Shown: positions 16,276 to 25,481 of the stretch, in pieces
Position numbering within the stretch: the stretch's first letter is position 1
Layout: every line of letters starts with the position of its first letter
Source of the DNA: Streptomyces sp. CB02400
GTDB taxonomy: Bacteria > Actinomycetota > Actinomycetes > Streptomycetales > Streptomycetaceae
Assembly (NCBI RefSeq): GCF_001905725.1
Contig: NZ_LIWB01000005.1
Span: forward strand, 1 to 64,000
Direction of reading: 5' to 3'
Length of the DNA: 64,000 nucleotides
Made by a program: the position numbers and the translations under genes
Notes under the pieces: generated by a model
What the model saw: only the letters and a program-made list of their open reading frames with translations
What the model was told of the DNA's origin: nothing
The model's database searches: none

Positions 16276-16714
16276 GGGGTGGGGCGTGACTCGGGGCAGC
16301 GATCTGCCGGACCACCAGGTGGGCGGCGTACTCCGGGTGTCGTGTGCGTGGGCAGCGGCGCGGGTTGCCGCCGTGTCCGGGTTCCGCGTCTCGATCGAGT
16401 GGCCGCGGAAGGAGACGGGGACGAGGGGGACACCATCGAGCTGCGCTCCGCCGCGCCCATCATGATCGACCGGGTCTCGCACACCGGCTCCTGCCAGGAC
16501 TGAGCGACACAGCCGGAGAGCGTGTCGGTATCGGAGACCGTCATCGCCAGCGGCATGGCCGTCCTGGGAACACTGCTCGGTTCAGCTGCTCGGCCCTGTC
16601 GGCCTCCGGCTCCTGTCGCGTGTGCCCCGCAGGAATCCGGCGGATCGCAGAACACACGCCGGGATACGCTCACAGCCCTGACAAAGGTCAACCGCGTTGC
16701 CGCTGGGGGGATTC
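16276..16714. other. Intergenic stretch with a possible decayed gene
   Basis: A 439-base gap. Around 16380-16503 two overlapping frames carry protein-like text (FRVSIEWPRKE, then GDTIELRSAAPIMIDRVSH) that would join only through a frameshift, so a gene remnant is possible but not demonstrated. Nothing else was seen. Confidence 0.3.
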
Positions 16715-17578
16715 GTGGGGAACTCGTCGTCTGGTTCCGTACCGCGCAGAGTGACGAGCGCGGCGTTCGCCGCCGTACTGGTCGCTGGGGGAGCGGGGGC
16801 CTGCGGAGGTGAAAGCGGGAGCGGTTCCGGGAAGGGGGAGCCGTCCGGGGTGACGCCCGCGACGGCCGTGGCCGAGGCGGCGGCGAACTCCGCGGACATC
16901 GTGTCGCTCCACTACCGGATCACCGGGACCGTGCCGGAGACGGGCCGGCTGGAGGCCGACGCGTTCATGAAGACGGATCCACCGGCGATGAGCATGGAGA
17001 TGAGCGCGGCCGGTCGGGAGGGGAACGGCCCGCTGCCGGTCCGGTTCGTCGACGAGGTGATGTACGTCGGCGAGGCGGTGAAGGGCAAGCGTTGGTTCAG
17101 GGCGGACCCGGCCGCGTGGGGAGGCCTCACCGTGGACAATGACTCCCACGGCGTACTGCCCCGTCAGCTGGAGAGCAGCCCGGTCGTGCAGTCCACCCTC
17201 CTGACCGGGTCCAAGGATGTGCGGGTGGTCGGGCCCGAGACGGTCGACGGCACCAGGACCACGCACTACAAGGGAACGGTCACCTCCGACGGGCTGCGCG
17301 CCGCCCGTGACGCCGCCCCGGACACGGCGACCCGGGAACGTCTGATCGAAGGCCTCGACCAGTTCGTGGGGCTGGGCGTCCCCGACACCCTCACCATGGA
17401 CCTGTGGATCGACGGCGACAACCGCGCCAAGCGGTTCCGGTGGCAGGCCCGAGCCGACGGCGACGGCGGGCCGCTCGACCTGACCGTCACCTTCCTCGAC
17501 GTCGACCGGCCCGTGACCATCGAGGCCCCGCCGGCCGAGGACACCACCGCTCTCCCGGACGACGCCCGGGAGGGCTGA
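16715..17578 (+). CDS. Probable lipoprotein (LppX/LprAFG-like fold)
   Basis: A 287-residue exported protein. The GTG start at 16715 follows GGGGGGA; a twin-arginine-containing n-region (PRRVTSAAF), a hydrophobic core and a cysteine (GGAGACGG) form a lipobox-like site, although the -3 residue is alanine rather than leucine. The mature part opens with a Ser/Gly linker, then beta-rich sequence with VSLHYRITGTVPETGRLEAD and DEVMYVGEAVKGKRWFRAD, and ends with FLDVDRPVTIEAP. This pattern resembles the LolA-like LppX/LprG lipoproteins of actinobacteria that carry lipids. It precedes a response-regulator gene by about 220 bases. Confidence 0.75.
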   Translation: MGNSSSGSVPRRVTSAAFAAVLVAGGAGACGGESGSGSGKGEPSGVTPATAVAEAAANSADIVSLHYRITGTVPETGRLEADAFMKTDPPAMSMEMSAAGREGNGPLPVRFVDEVMYVGEAVKGKRWFRADPAAWGGLTVDNDSHGVLPRQLESSPVVQSTLLTGSKDVRVVGPETVDGTRTTHYKGTVTSDGLRAARDAAPDTATRERLIEGLDQFVGLGVPDTLTMDLWIDGDNRAKRFRWQARADGDGGPLDLTVTFLDVDRPVTIEAPPAEDTTALPDDAREG

Positions 17579-17799
17579 GCCCGAGCCGGCGAGGGGCCGC
17601 CACGCCGCGAACAGCAGCCAGGGGTCACCTCGTCGGCCCGCCGGTGACCGGAGCCGTCGACCACCGCGTCCGCGAGCGGCCGGGCGGGGCGGGGAAGGCG
17701 CCAGGGGACGGAACGGCCCGTGGCCGGCGGAACGCGGGCGGGGACGGGCCGGGTGTACTAGCGTTCGGAGGAGCGGAGGATCTTGCTGGGGGAGAATCG

Positions 17800-18507
17800 G
17801 TGAGCGCTCGGATTCTGGTGGCCGAGGACGACGAGAAGCAGGCCCGGCTGGTCCGGATCTATCTGGAGCGGGAAGGCAACGCGGTGCAGGTCGTGGGTGA
17901 CGGCCGGGCGGCGTTGGAGAAGGCCCGCTCGTCGAAACCCGATCTCATCGTGCTCGATGTGATGCTGCCGCTGGTCGACGGGCTCGACGTGTGCCGCATC
18001 CTGCGGGCCGAGTCCGACGTCCCCATCCTTCTCCTCACCGCCCGCACCACCGAGGAGGACATGCTCCTCGGTCTCGACCTGGGCGCCGACGACTACCTCA
18101 CCAAGCCCTACAGCCCCCGCGAGCTGACCGCGCGGGTACGGGCGCTGCTGCGCAGGTCGCGGAAGGCCGCCGGGTCGGCGGAGCCCGCGGTGCTGCGGGT
18201 CGGCGCGGTGGTGCTGGACACCGCGCGCTTCGAGGTCCGGGTGGCGGGGCAGCCCGTGGTGCTGACCGCCAAGGAGTTCGCCATCCTGGAGGCGCTGGCC
18301 CGGGAGCCGGGCAGGGTCTTCACCCGGGCGCAGATCATCGAGCGGGTCTTCGGCTTCGACCACGACGTGCAGGAGCGGACCGTCGACGCGCACGTGATGA
18401 ACCTGCGCCGGAAACTGGAGGCGGACCCCGGGCGCCCACGCCATCTGGAGACGGTGTACGGCCGGGGCTACCGCCTCAACGACGGTCCGGACCCGGCGTC
18501 CTCCTGA
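17800..18507 (+). CDS. OmpR/PhoB-type response regulator
   Basis: A 235-residue regulator. The receiver domain shows AEDDE, phospho-accepting Asp53 in LIVLDVMLP, Thr in LLTART and Lys in DDYLTKPY. The C-terminal winged helix has LTAKEFAILEALAREPGRVF and a typical ending (TVDAHVMNLRRKLE ... RGYRL). The GTG start at 17800 has a GGGGGAG six bases upstream; longer frames extend back into non-coding sequence. Its 3' end overlaps the histidine-kinase gene by 32 bases on the opposite strand, an unusual convergent arrangement for presumed partners. Confidence 0.93.
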   Translation: MSARILVAEDDEKQARLVRIYLEREGNAVQVVGDGRAALEKARSSKPDLIVLDVMLPLVDGLDVCRILRAESDVPILLLTARTTEEDMLLGLDLGADDYLTKPYSPRELTARVRALLRRSRKAAGSAEPAVLRVGAVVLDTARFEVRVAGQPVVLTAKEFAILEALAREPGRVFTRAQIIERVFGFDHDVQERTVDAHVMNLRRKLEADPGRPRHLETVYGRGYRLNDGPDPASS

Positions 18508-20140
18508 CGTCCGCACGTCCGCCGCCCGGGGCCATGGGCAGTACGACGGTGAACGTCGTGCCCGCCCCGACGGTGCTGCGCACCTCGATCGTGCCCCGGT
18601 GGTCGGTGACGATCTGGCGGGCGATGGACAGGCCCAGGCCGCTCCCGCCGGTCGCCCGGCCCCGGGAGGCGTCCGCCCGCCAGAAGCGGTCGAAGAGGTG
18701 CGGCAGGTCCTCCGCCGCTATCCCCTTGCCGGTGTCGCGCACTTCCACGACGGCCAGTTCGCGCCGGGGTGTCAGGGCCAGGGTCACGCTGCCGCCCGCC
18801 GCGGTCGCCCGCACCGCGTTGCCGACCAGGTTGCCGACGACCTGACGCAGCCGGTCGGGGTCGGCGGTCACGAACACGGGGCCGGGCGCCTCCAGTTCGA
18901 GCGTGACACCCGCCGCGTCGGCCTGCGCGCGGTGGGCCGTGCGGCCGGTCTCCAGCAGCTCCCTCAGATCGACCTCGGTGGGGTGGTAGGTGAGCGCGCC
19001 GGCCTCCGCCAGTGCGAGGTCCTGGAGGTCGTCCACGATCCGCTGCTGCAGCAGCGCCTCCTCGTGCAGGGAGGCGAGCAGTTCGGGGGTCGGTTCGACG
19101 ACGTCGTCCCGCAGTGCCTCCAGATAGCCGCGCAGATTGGCCAGCGGGGTGCGCAGTTCGTGCGCGATGTCGCCGATGAGGCGGCGCTGGCGCTCCTCGC
19201 CCGCCTGGAGGGAGTCGGCCATGCGGTTGAAGGCGCCGCCGAGTTGCGCGATCTCGTCCCGGCCGGAGACGGGGACCCTGCGTTCCAGGTCGCCCTCCCC
19301 GAGGCCCTTCGCGGCCAGTGTCATGGCCCGGACGGGGCGCAGTACGGCCCTGCTCAGGAGCAGGGCGCCGAGGACGGCGGCGAGGGCGACCCCCATGGCG
19401 ACGGCCACGGTGGGCGCGGCGGCCAGGGTGGGCGGTGACTCGTCGCGGACGCCGAGGCGGATCTCCAGGCGGGGCGGGGCGACGGAAGCGGTCCGTTCGC
19501 CGAACGCCCGTTGCAGACAGGCGGTGGGCCGCCGCTCGGTCCCGCACGGCTGGACCGCGTCGACGTCCCGTGCGGTCGGCGGGTTCTCCCCCGGCTTCGG
19601 CTCGGGGCACTGCGCGGGCCGCCGGCCGGTGCTGATCCGGGGGACGCCGATGTCGTTCGCGGTGGCCGTCAGCTCCGCTCCGGCCCCGGTCAGACAGGCC
19701 GCGTACGCCACCGTCGCGCGGTAGTCGGCGATCGCCGTGGCGGTGAGTTTCACCGAGGTCCGCGGCGCCTGGCCCTCCGGGAACCGCAGGACGGGGCGCG
19801 GGTCGACCAGGACCGCGGGCCGGCTGCTCGGCGGGCGGGGGTCGCGGCCGGCGAGGGCGTCGGAGTCGGCGAGCAGGACGTCCGTCTCCGTGACGACCCG
19901 GATGCGCTGGCCGGTGTCCCGGGCGAGCCCGGCCACCGTGGGCGACAGCCCCTCCCAGGTGCCGTGCGCGAACCCGTACGCCCGCAGTGCGCCGGTGATC
20001 CGGGAGACCTCCTGTTCCCCGGCCGTGACGGTCTCCTGGACCTGACGGTTGGCCTGACGCAGCGTCAGCCATGCGGTCGCGGCGGTGGCGGCCAGCGCCA
20101 CCAGCATGAGCATGCCGAGGACGCGAAGCCGAAAGCTCAC
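18476..20140 (-). CDS. HAMP-containing sensor histidine kinase
   Basis: A 554-residue membrane sensor with a GTG start behind GAGGGAGG. TM1 lies at about residues 5-25 and TM2 at about 238-262 (TVAVAMGVALAAVLGALLL); the approximately 210-residue loop outside contains several cysteines (AACLTGAG, AQCPEP, VQPCGT, TACLQ) that could form disulfides. A HAMP domain follows, then the H box GDIAHELRTPLANLRGYLE, N box VVGNLVGNAVRA, G1 DTGKGI and G2 GGSGLGLSI. Its partner is probably the OmpR-type regulator encoded convergently. It is divergent from the secreted SH3-like protein gene. Confidence 0.92.
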   Translation of the reverse strand: MSFRLRVLGMLMLVALAATAATAWLTLRQANRQVQETVTAGEQEVSRITGALRAYGFAHGTWEGLSPTVAGLARDTGQRIRVVTETDVLLADSDALAGRDPRPPSSRPAVLVDPRPVLRFPEGQAPRTSVKLTATAIADYRATVAYAACLTGAGAELTATANDIGVPRISTGRRPAQCPEPKPGENPPTARDVDAVQPCGTERRPTACLQRAFGERTASVAPPRLEIRLGVRDESPPTLAAAPTVAVAMGVALAAVLGALLLSRAVLRPVRAMTLAAKGLGEGDLERRVPVSGRDEIAQLGGAFNRMADSLQAGEERQRRLIGDIAHELRTPLANLRGYLEALRDDVVEPTPELLASLHEEALLQQRIVDDLQDLALAEAGALTYHPTEVDLRELLETGRTAHRAQADAAGVTLELEAPGPVFVTADPDRLRQVVGNLVGNAVRATAAGGSVTLALTPRRELAVVEVRDTGKGIAAEDLPHLFDRFWRADASRGRATGGSGLGLSIARQIVTDHRGTIEVRSTVGAGTTFTVVLPMAPGGGRADVRRTPGPDRR

Positions 20141-20409
20141 CGTGCCTCCCTCGATCGTTTCCGGAATTCAAGAGGGCGCCATCGGCCAACGCCCATCAGG
20201 AATGGCTCATTCCTATCAATTTGATGCTTTTGGGTCCCTCGTAAGCGAAAAGCGGCCACTCCACAACGGAATCATTTCTTCACCTTAATTCGGGTGTGAT
20301 CGTACATACGGCCGCTCGCATCCCTGCCGATGCAGAGGCCACCGCCTTCGCTCCGGCCTCGTCCGGCGGCGAACGCGGCAGTGACAACACGACACACAGG
20401 GGGTACATC

Positions 20410-20763
20410 ATGAAACGACTCGCGGCATTCGTGCCCGTGCTCGCGGCCGTCGCCGTGGCGGTTCCGCTGTCCCTGGCGACGCCGGCCGCCGCGCACGCCT
20501 CGTGCGGCACGAACGTCTCCGACAAGGACGGCAGCTCGTGGGGCAAGACGGCCAACGGGGCCAACGAGCGCAGCGGTTCCAGCACCGGCTGCACCATCAA
20601 GGGCGTCGCCTACAACACGCAGTCGCTGGACTACCACTGCTACACCGTCGGCAACGACGACTACACCTGGACGTACGTCAGAAACGACTCCACCGGTGTC
20701 ACCGGCTGGATCCGTGACGACCTGCTGAGCGACGGCGGCAGCTTCGTCTACTGCGGCTTCTGA
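20410..20763 (+). CDS. Secreted SH3-like small protein
   Basis: A 117-residue secreted protein. The signal peptide (MKRLAAF... to ATPAAAHA) gives a mature protein of about 85 residues with four cysteines (SCGT, TGCTIKG, YHCYTV, YCGF), likely two disulfides. The pattern CYTVGNDDYTWTYVRNDSTG followed by VTGWIRDDLL is that of bacterial SH3 (SH3b) domains, which bind cell-wall peptides or glycans. A GGGGG stretch precedes the ATG at 20410; the upstream in-frame extension is non-coding in character. It lies between a sensor kinase and a MacAB-like exporter, consistent with an envelope role. Confidence 0.85.
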   Translation: MKRLAAFVPVLAAVAVAVPLSLATPAAAHASCGTNVSDKDGSSWGKTANGANERSGSSTGCTIKGVAYNTQSLDYHCYTVGNDDYTWTYVRNDSTGVTGWIRDDLLSDGGSFVYCGF

Positions 20764-20802
20764 CGGTCCCTTCGTCACACCGGGCACCACGCAGTGATGC
20801 GC

Positions 20803-20838
20803 GCCGCCGGGTGTCCCCGACCGGGGGCACCCGGCGGC
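20803..20838. terminator. Bidirectional hairpin between convergent genes
   Basis: Arms GCCGCCGGGTG and CACCCGGCGGC with further G/C pairing inside form a stem of about 16 pairs (one T-G wobble), followed by CTTTC on the plus strand. It lies between the SH3-protein stop and the permease stop. Confidence 0.6.
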
Positions 20839-20840
20839 TT

Positions 20841-22070
20841 TCATGTGCCGGCCAGCGCCTCCGTCGGGGACAGCCTGCTCGCGCGGACCGCCGGGTACAG
20901 GCCGGCGATCATGCCGATGGCCAGGGTCGAGGCGATGCCCGCCAGGCTCGCCCACGCCGGGACCACCGTCGGCCAGCCGCGGCTGAGGGCGTATCCCGCC
21001 GTGATCAGTGTCCCCAGGACCGTTCCGCCGAGGCCCCCGATGAGGGACAGCAGCAGTGACTCCGTCACGAACTGCGTACGGATCTGGCCCTTGGTCGCCC
21101 CGAGGGCGCGCCGCAGTCCGATCTCGGGACGCCGTTCCAGTACCGAGATGACCATGGTGTTGCCCACGCCCACGCCGCCGACGAGCAGGGCGACCCCGCC
21201 CAGACCGAGCAGCAGCCCGGTCAGCGCCGACTCGGTGGCCTCGCGGGCCGCGAGCGCGTCGGAGGGCCGTGAGATCCGTACCTCGCCCGGCTTCTCCGGG
21301 TACGCCGTGGCCGGGAGCACCGCCCGTACCGCCGCTACCCGGCTGTCCTCCGCGCGGACGTACACCGTCGACGGATGCCCGTCGAAGTCCAGATAGGTCC
21401 GGGCCGCCGACCATCCGACCAGGGCGGCGCCGTCGAGCTCCGGTGCCAGCGGTACCGGATCGAGGACGCCGATCAGCGAGAACCAGCGGCCGCCGAGCCA
21501 GACCCGGGTGCCGGGCGTGTACACGTCGAGCCGCTGGGCGGCGGTGGCGCCGAGCACCACCGCCGGGTACTCGTCGGTCGCGGAGTCCAGCCAGCGGCCC
21601 CTGCGGACCTGCCCGCCGACGGCCGGCAGGAGATCGGTGCCGGCCGCGAGCACGGTCAGGGAGCCGGTCCGTCCGATGGCGATGTGGTCGTTGCGGTAGA
21701 CGTGCGCGTCGGTCGCGCCGGTGGCGGCCACCTGCCGCACCGGCGGGATACGACGGACCATCGAGACGGCCTCGTGGGGCAGTTCGGCCTTCTCGCCCGT
21801 CAGGGACTCGCCCGGGGCCACCCGCAGCAGATTCGTGCCGAGGGCGTCGAGCCGCCGGTCCACCTCCGCCTGTCCGGAGCCGGAGATGCCGACCACCGCG
21901 ATCATCGCGGCGACACCGATGGCGATGCCGAGCGCCGAGAGGAAGACCCTCAGCGGACGCGTCCGCAGCCCCGTACCGCCGAGCCGTACGACGTCCGCGG
22001 GCCCGAGCCGGACGGCCCGCAGCCGGTCGCCCGGTTCCCGCCGGGAGAGGCCGGGGGTGCTGTCCGTCAT
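20841..22070 (-). CDS. MacB-like ABC permease
   Basis: A 409-residue permease with the four-helix MacB layout: TM1 ([20 protein letters not shown], about 39-60), a MacB periplasmic-type domain (65-270), then three helices from [20 protein letters not shown] with the FtsX motif [19 protein letters not shown]. In Gram-positive bacteria this type works as a mechanotransducer that drives substrates outside the membrane. It is the last of three genes joined by 4-base overlaps (adaptor, ATPase, permease). Confidence 0.92.
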   Translation of the reverse strand: MTDSTPGLSRREPGDRLRAVRLGPADVVRLGGTGLRTRPLRVFLSALGIAIGVAAMIAVVGISGSGQAEVDRRLDALGTNLLRVAPGESLTGEKAELPHEAVSMVRRIPPVRQVAATGATDAHVYRNDHIAIGRTGSLTVLAAGTDLLPAVGGQVRRGRWLDSATDEYPAVVLGATAAQRLDVYTPGTRVWLGGRWFSLIGVLDPVPLAPELDGAALVGWSAARTYLDFDGHPSTVYVRAEDSRVAAVRAVLPATAYPEKPGEVRISRPSDALAAREATESALTGLLLGLGGVALLVGGVGVGNTMVISVLERRPEIGLRRALGATKGQIRTQFVTESLLLSLIGGLGGTVLGTLITAGYALSRGWPTVVPAWASLAGIASTLAIGMIAGLYPAVRASRLSPTEALAGT

Positions 22071-22825
22071 CGGGTCACCCCGATCGACGGACCGGCCGGC
22101 GGGCCGGTCGACGTGTCGGCGGACGGGCCGGTCGACGTATCGGCCGACGTGTCGGTGACCACGCGTCCGTCGCGCATCTCGATGCGTCGCGGGAGCTGCG
22201 CGGCTATCTCGCGGTCGTGCGTGATGACCACGACGGTGGTGCCGGCCGCGTGCAGTTCGCGCAGCAGGGCGAGTACGGCCGCGCCCGACGCGGAGTCGAG
22301 GTTGCCGGTCGGCTCGTCCGCGAGCAGCACCGAGGGTCCACCGACCACGGCACGGGCCACGGCGACCCGCTGCCGCTCACCGCCGGAGAGCTGGTGGGGC
22401 AGGTGCCGGACGCGGTGGCTGAGCCCGACCCGGGCCAGCGCCGCCGCGGCCCTGGCCCGGCGCCGCCGCATCGGCACGCCCGCGTAGAGCAGTCCGTCCG
22501 CCACCGAGTCCAGGACCGGTACCCCGACCGCGAGGTGGAACTGCTGGAAGACGAAGCCGATCCGGGTGGCCCGCAGCGCGGAGACCTCGCGGTCGGACAG
22601 TCTCGCCACGTCGTGGCCGTCGACCAGGACCCGGCCCGAAGTGGGCCGGTCCAGGCTGCCCATGAGGTTGAGCATGCTGGACTTGCCGGAGCCGGACGGG
22701 CCGACCACCCCGACCAGTTCCCCGCGTCCGATCCGCAGACTCACGTCGCGGACCGCGGCCACCGGGCCCGGATACGTCTTCGAGACGGCGTCGAACTCGA
22801 CGACGGCCCGGTCTCCGCCGCTCAT
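22067..22825 (-). CDS. MacB/LolD-type ABC ATPase
   Basis: A 252-residue ATP-binding subunit: Walker [11 protein letters not shown], signature [15 protein letters not shown], Walker [14 protein letters not shown], switch His in ITHD. A tail of about 25 residues after the ATPase core carries short repeats (SADTSTGP, twice), encoded by imperfect tandem repeats near 22085-22160; such a tail is not part of the family fold. Both ends overlap neighbouring genes by four bases, so adaptor, ATPase and permease are made together. Confidence 0.92.
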   Translation of the reverse strand: MSGGDRAVVEFDAVSKTYPGPVAAVRDVSLRIGRGELVGVVGPSGSGKSSMLNLMGSLDRPTSGRVLVDGHDVARLSDREVSALRATRIGFVFQQFHLAVGVPVLDSVADGLLYAGVPMRRRRARAAAALARVGLSHRVRHLPHQLSGGERQRVAVARAVVGGPSVLLADEPTGNLDSASGAAVLALLRELHAAGTTVVVITHDREIAAQLPRRIEMRDGRVVTDTSADTSTGPSADTSTGPPAGPSIGVTR

Positions 22826-24111
22826 TCGGGAATCCTCACCTTCAGTCCCGCGCGCACCGCGGAACCGCTCACTTCCACCTTGCCGTCGGCGAACAGTCCG
22901 GTCTTCACGGCGATGAAGCCGCCGTCCGCCGTCTCCAGCCCGTGCCCGCCCTCCGCGAGCGCCACCAGCGCGGCGACCGGCACGGTCAGCACGTCCTTGG
23001 CCTCGCGTCCGACGTACTCGACGGTGACGGGGCCGCTCTCCAGCCGGCCCACGGACTTCTGGTCCTCGATGGTGACGGTCACCGGCACGGTCGCCCCGCC
23101 CTGCCCCGAACCGTCCTCACCGGAACCGCCCTCGGGCGCACTGGCCTGCCTGCCCACCGACGCCACCTCGCCCCGTACGGTCCTGCCGTCGGGCAGCCGG
23201 ACCCGGACGGCCGCGCCGCGTACGGCCCAGGAGGCGTCGGCGGCCGAGGCGTCGACGACGACCTTGCGTGCCGTACCGGTGTACGTGAGGGCGTTCTCGG
23301 CGACGGTTTCGCCCAGCCGGACGCCCGGCCGGCCGATCCGCACCTTGTCGGCGGAGTAGATGACGTCCCCGATGCCGACCCTGCCGGTCTCGGGCATCCC
23401 GAGCGACTTCTGCCACCGCTCGACGGCGTCCGCCGTCCTGGCTGTGAACGTCTCGTCCACCGTGAAGCCGGTGTAGCCGAGCGCGGCCAGGTTCGTCTCG
23501 AACTGCAGGACGTCCATGCCCTTGAGTTCCGTCACCGCGGCGGCCCCCGTGTCCGTCGGCGTCGGCTGCGCGGAGGGGCTCGCGGCGGCGCCGCCACCGG
23601 TCCCGCCGTCCGTCTTGCCCTCGCCGGAAGCCGCGGTGTCACCCCCGGACGTGGTGGCGGCCCCGGGCGCGGTGGCGCCCCCGGACGCGGTGGCGGTCAG
23701 CCCCAGGTCCCGGTACATGGGCAGCGACCCGTACAGCAGCACCACCGGGCGGTCGTCGACACGCAGCAGTGTGTCGCCGCGCTTCACCGTGGTCCCCGCC
23801 TCGGGCAGCCCGGTCACGGTCCCGGTCGCCTTGACCGGCAGGGGTATCTCCGTGCCGTACCCCAACTGACCGTCCACCTCGGTGCGTTCGGTCAGCGTGG
23901 CCCGGACCACCTCGACCAGCGAACCGGTCCGGGGCGGTGCGTCCGCGCCCTCGTCCTCACCACCGCCGAGGCCCAGGGCGCCCACCACGGCGACCGCCGC
24001 CACGACGACCACGGCCAGGGCGATCAGCGCCGTACGCCGTCCCCGTCCGCCGCGTGGCGGTTCGGACACCGCCTCGGACTCGTCATCGATCCGTGTCACC
24101 GTATCCGCCAC
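22822..24111 (-). CDS. Efflux adaptor with peptidoglycan-binding domain
   Basis: A 429-residue membrane-fusion-type protein. A cytoplasmic N-terminus (about 25 residues) precedes one TM helix ([20 protein letters not shown]), then a barrel-sandwich-like region ([20 protein letters not shown]), a low-complexity Ala/Gly/Thr linker, and a PG_binding_1 domain ([18 protein letters not shown] ... [14 protein letters not shown]). A beta-barrel part ([11 protein letters not shown] ... [11 protein letters not shown]) completes it. The adaptor would hold the MacB-like pump to the cell wall. A longer frame exists, but the GTG at 24111 lies two bases after the upstream lipoprotein stop, giving a coupled start. 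Confidence 0.88.
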   Translation of the reverse strand: MADTVTRIDDESEAVSEPPRGGRGRRTALIALAVVVVAAVAVVGALGLGGGEDEGADAPPRTGSLVEVVRATLTERTEVDGQLGYGTEIPLPVKATGTVTGLPEAGTTVKRGDTLLRVDDRPVVLLYGSLPMYRDLGLTATASGGATAPGAATTSGGDTAASGEGKTDGGTGGGAAASPSAQPTPTDTGAAAVTELKGMDVLQFETNLAALGYTGFTVDETFTARTADAVERWQKSLGMPETGRVGIGDVIYSADKVRIGRPGVRLGETVAENALTYTGTARKVVVDASAADASWAVRGAAVRVRLPDGRTVRGEVASVGRQASAPEGGSGEDGSGQGGATVPVTVTIEDQKSVGRLESGPVTVEYVGREAKDVLTVPVAALVALAEGGHGLETADGGFIAVKTGLFADGKVEVSGSAVRAGLKVRIPE

Positions 24112-24113
24112 GG

Positions 24114-24686
24114 TCAGCCCTTGCCGGGGCCCGGGTTCTCCGGAACACCCACGATCGGACCGCAGATCCGGATGGCCCGCTTCGCACCGGCGGAGCTCTG
24201 GTCCCATTCACCCTGTCCGAGGCCGTCGGGGCCCGGGTCGGGGAAGTCGGCGGCGCCGTTCTCCTGCATGCACTTCGCGTACTGCTGCTTCACCTTGATC
24301 TGCTCGGCGGTGAGCTTGGCCTGGTTGCCCTTCTCGATGCTCTCGGGCACGGCCGCCAGGTACTCGGCGCACTTCTCCGTGGCCGCCCGGAACTTCGCGT
24401 CCTTCTTCAGGTCCAGGTTGTCACCGAAGTCGATGGTCCCCTTCTCGTCCGGGTCCGGGGCGTCGACCCCGTTCTCCCGCAGGCACTTCACGTACTCGCG
24501 CTGTGCCCGCACATAGGCGGCCACGTCGTCCCCGCCGCCCTGCGCGTCCGACCCGGCGGACGGCGTGGCCGCGCCGCCGCTCGCGGCCGTCGGGATGTCC
24601 GAGTCGCCCTCGTCGCCCCCGCAGCCGGTCAACGCCAGCGCCACGACCGAGGCCGCCGCGGCCAGCAGTACCCGATTCGCCCTCAC
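24114..24686 (-). CDS. Lipoprotein, first gene of the export operon
   Basis: A 190-residue lipoprotein with a clear signal and lipobox (LALTGCGGDEGDS). The mature protein starts with a Gly/Ser/Ala linker and contains four further cysteines in two similar blocks (REYVKCLRENGVDAPDPDE and QQYAKCMQENGAADFPDP, plus EKCAEYL and RICGPI), suggesting an internal duplication held by disulfides. The gene ends two bases before the adaptor gene. By position it is an extracytoplasmic partner of the adaptor/MacB-like pump; such Cys-repeat lipoproteins often accompany these operons in Streptomyces. Confidence 0.85.
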   Translation of the reverse strand: MRANRVLLAAAASVVALALTGCGGDEGDSDIPTAASGGAATPSAGSDAQGGGDDVAAYVRAQREYVKCLRENGVDAPDPDEKGTIDFGDNLDLKKDAKFRAATEKCAEYLAAVPESIEKGNQAKLTAEQIKVKQQYAKCMQENGAADFPDPGPDGLGQGEWDQSSAGAKRAIRICGPIVGVPENPGPGKG

Positions 24687-24822
24687 CGGTTCTCCCGCTC
24701 TCCTGCCGAACCCGTCCGCGGACGCGGCGGGCAGACCGACCGTAGGACGGCACCGATGAAGAACTCTTGAAGAACCTGTCAGCCGTTCATGCGACCGCGG
24801 GCGGGCATCACGGCCGGCCCGC

Positions 24823-25368
24823 TCAGCGCGCCCCGCGTTCCTCCAGGACCGTTCTGAGGCTGCGCAGGGCGTAGTGGACGCGGGACTTCACCGTGCCCTG
24901 GGGGACGCCGAGGGTGGTGGCCGCCTGCTGGGTGCTGCGGTCGGCGAAGAAGGTGGCCTCCAGGACCTCGCGGTGGGCGGGGGACAAGGCGCCCAGGGCG
25001 TCACGCAGGACGATGGACGACAGCACGCGGTCGACGTCGTCCGCCTCGGCGCCCAGTTCGGCGAGCCAGGTGACGCCGCCGATCTCCGCGGGCCGGGCCG
25101 TGCGCATACGGTGCGCGTCGATCACGATGTTGCGGGCGACACGGAACATCCAGGGGCGTACGGCCATGCCCTCGCCGTCGGCCAGGTTCCGCTTGGCCCA
25201 GCAGCGCAGCAGCGTCTCCTGGATGACGTCCTCCGTGTGGTGCGTGTCGCCGCCCAGCATGCGCAGCACGTACGCGTAGAGCGCCGGACCGTGTTCCACG
25301 TAGAGGTCACGCATCGCCCGCTCCTCGGGTGAGGGCGCGTTCGCCGACCCGATGACCGTCACGTTCAT
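24823..25368 (-). CDS. ECF-type RNA polymerase sigma factor
   Basis: A 181-residue sigma factor. Region 2 spans about 25-95 (HGPALYAYVLRMLGGDTHHT, EDVIQETLLRCWAK, RPWMFRVARNIVIDAHR) and region 4 about 118-175 (SPAHREVLEATFFADRSTQQ, then GVPQGTVKSRVHYALRSL). The start MNVTVIGSAN is preferred because the upstream extension has no protein character. No zinc anti-sigma gene (HxxxCxxC) adjoins it. It lies 136 bases before the lipoprotein-adaptor-ABC operon in the same direction and probably helps transcribe it. Confidence 0.9.
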   Translation of the reverse strand: MNVTVIGSANAPSPEERAMRDLYVEHGPALYAYVLRMLGGDTHHTEDVIQETLLRCWAKRNLADGEGMAVRPWMFRVARNIVIDAHRMRTARPAEIGGVTWLAELGAEADDVDRVLSSIVLRDALGALSPAHREVLEATFFADRSTQQAATTLGVPQGTVKSRVHYALRSLRTVLEERGAR

Positions 25369-25481
25369 GGTGTGCTCCCGCTCCTTGGGGTGTCCGGGCC
25401 CGGTCATGGGGGGACCGCGGGCCGGGGCCTCCATGGGACGGAGTCTCACTGGGAACGTTCCACATTCGTTTGACGTGCGGT

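Noticed and set aside
16279-16503. Protein-like text in two frames, possibly a gene
   Set aside because: Neither frame has a ribosome binding site or a recognisable family, and joining them needs a frameshift. Kept only as a possible remnant.
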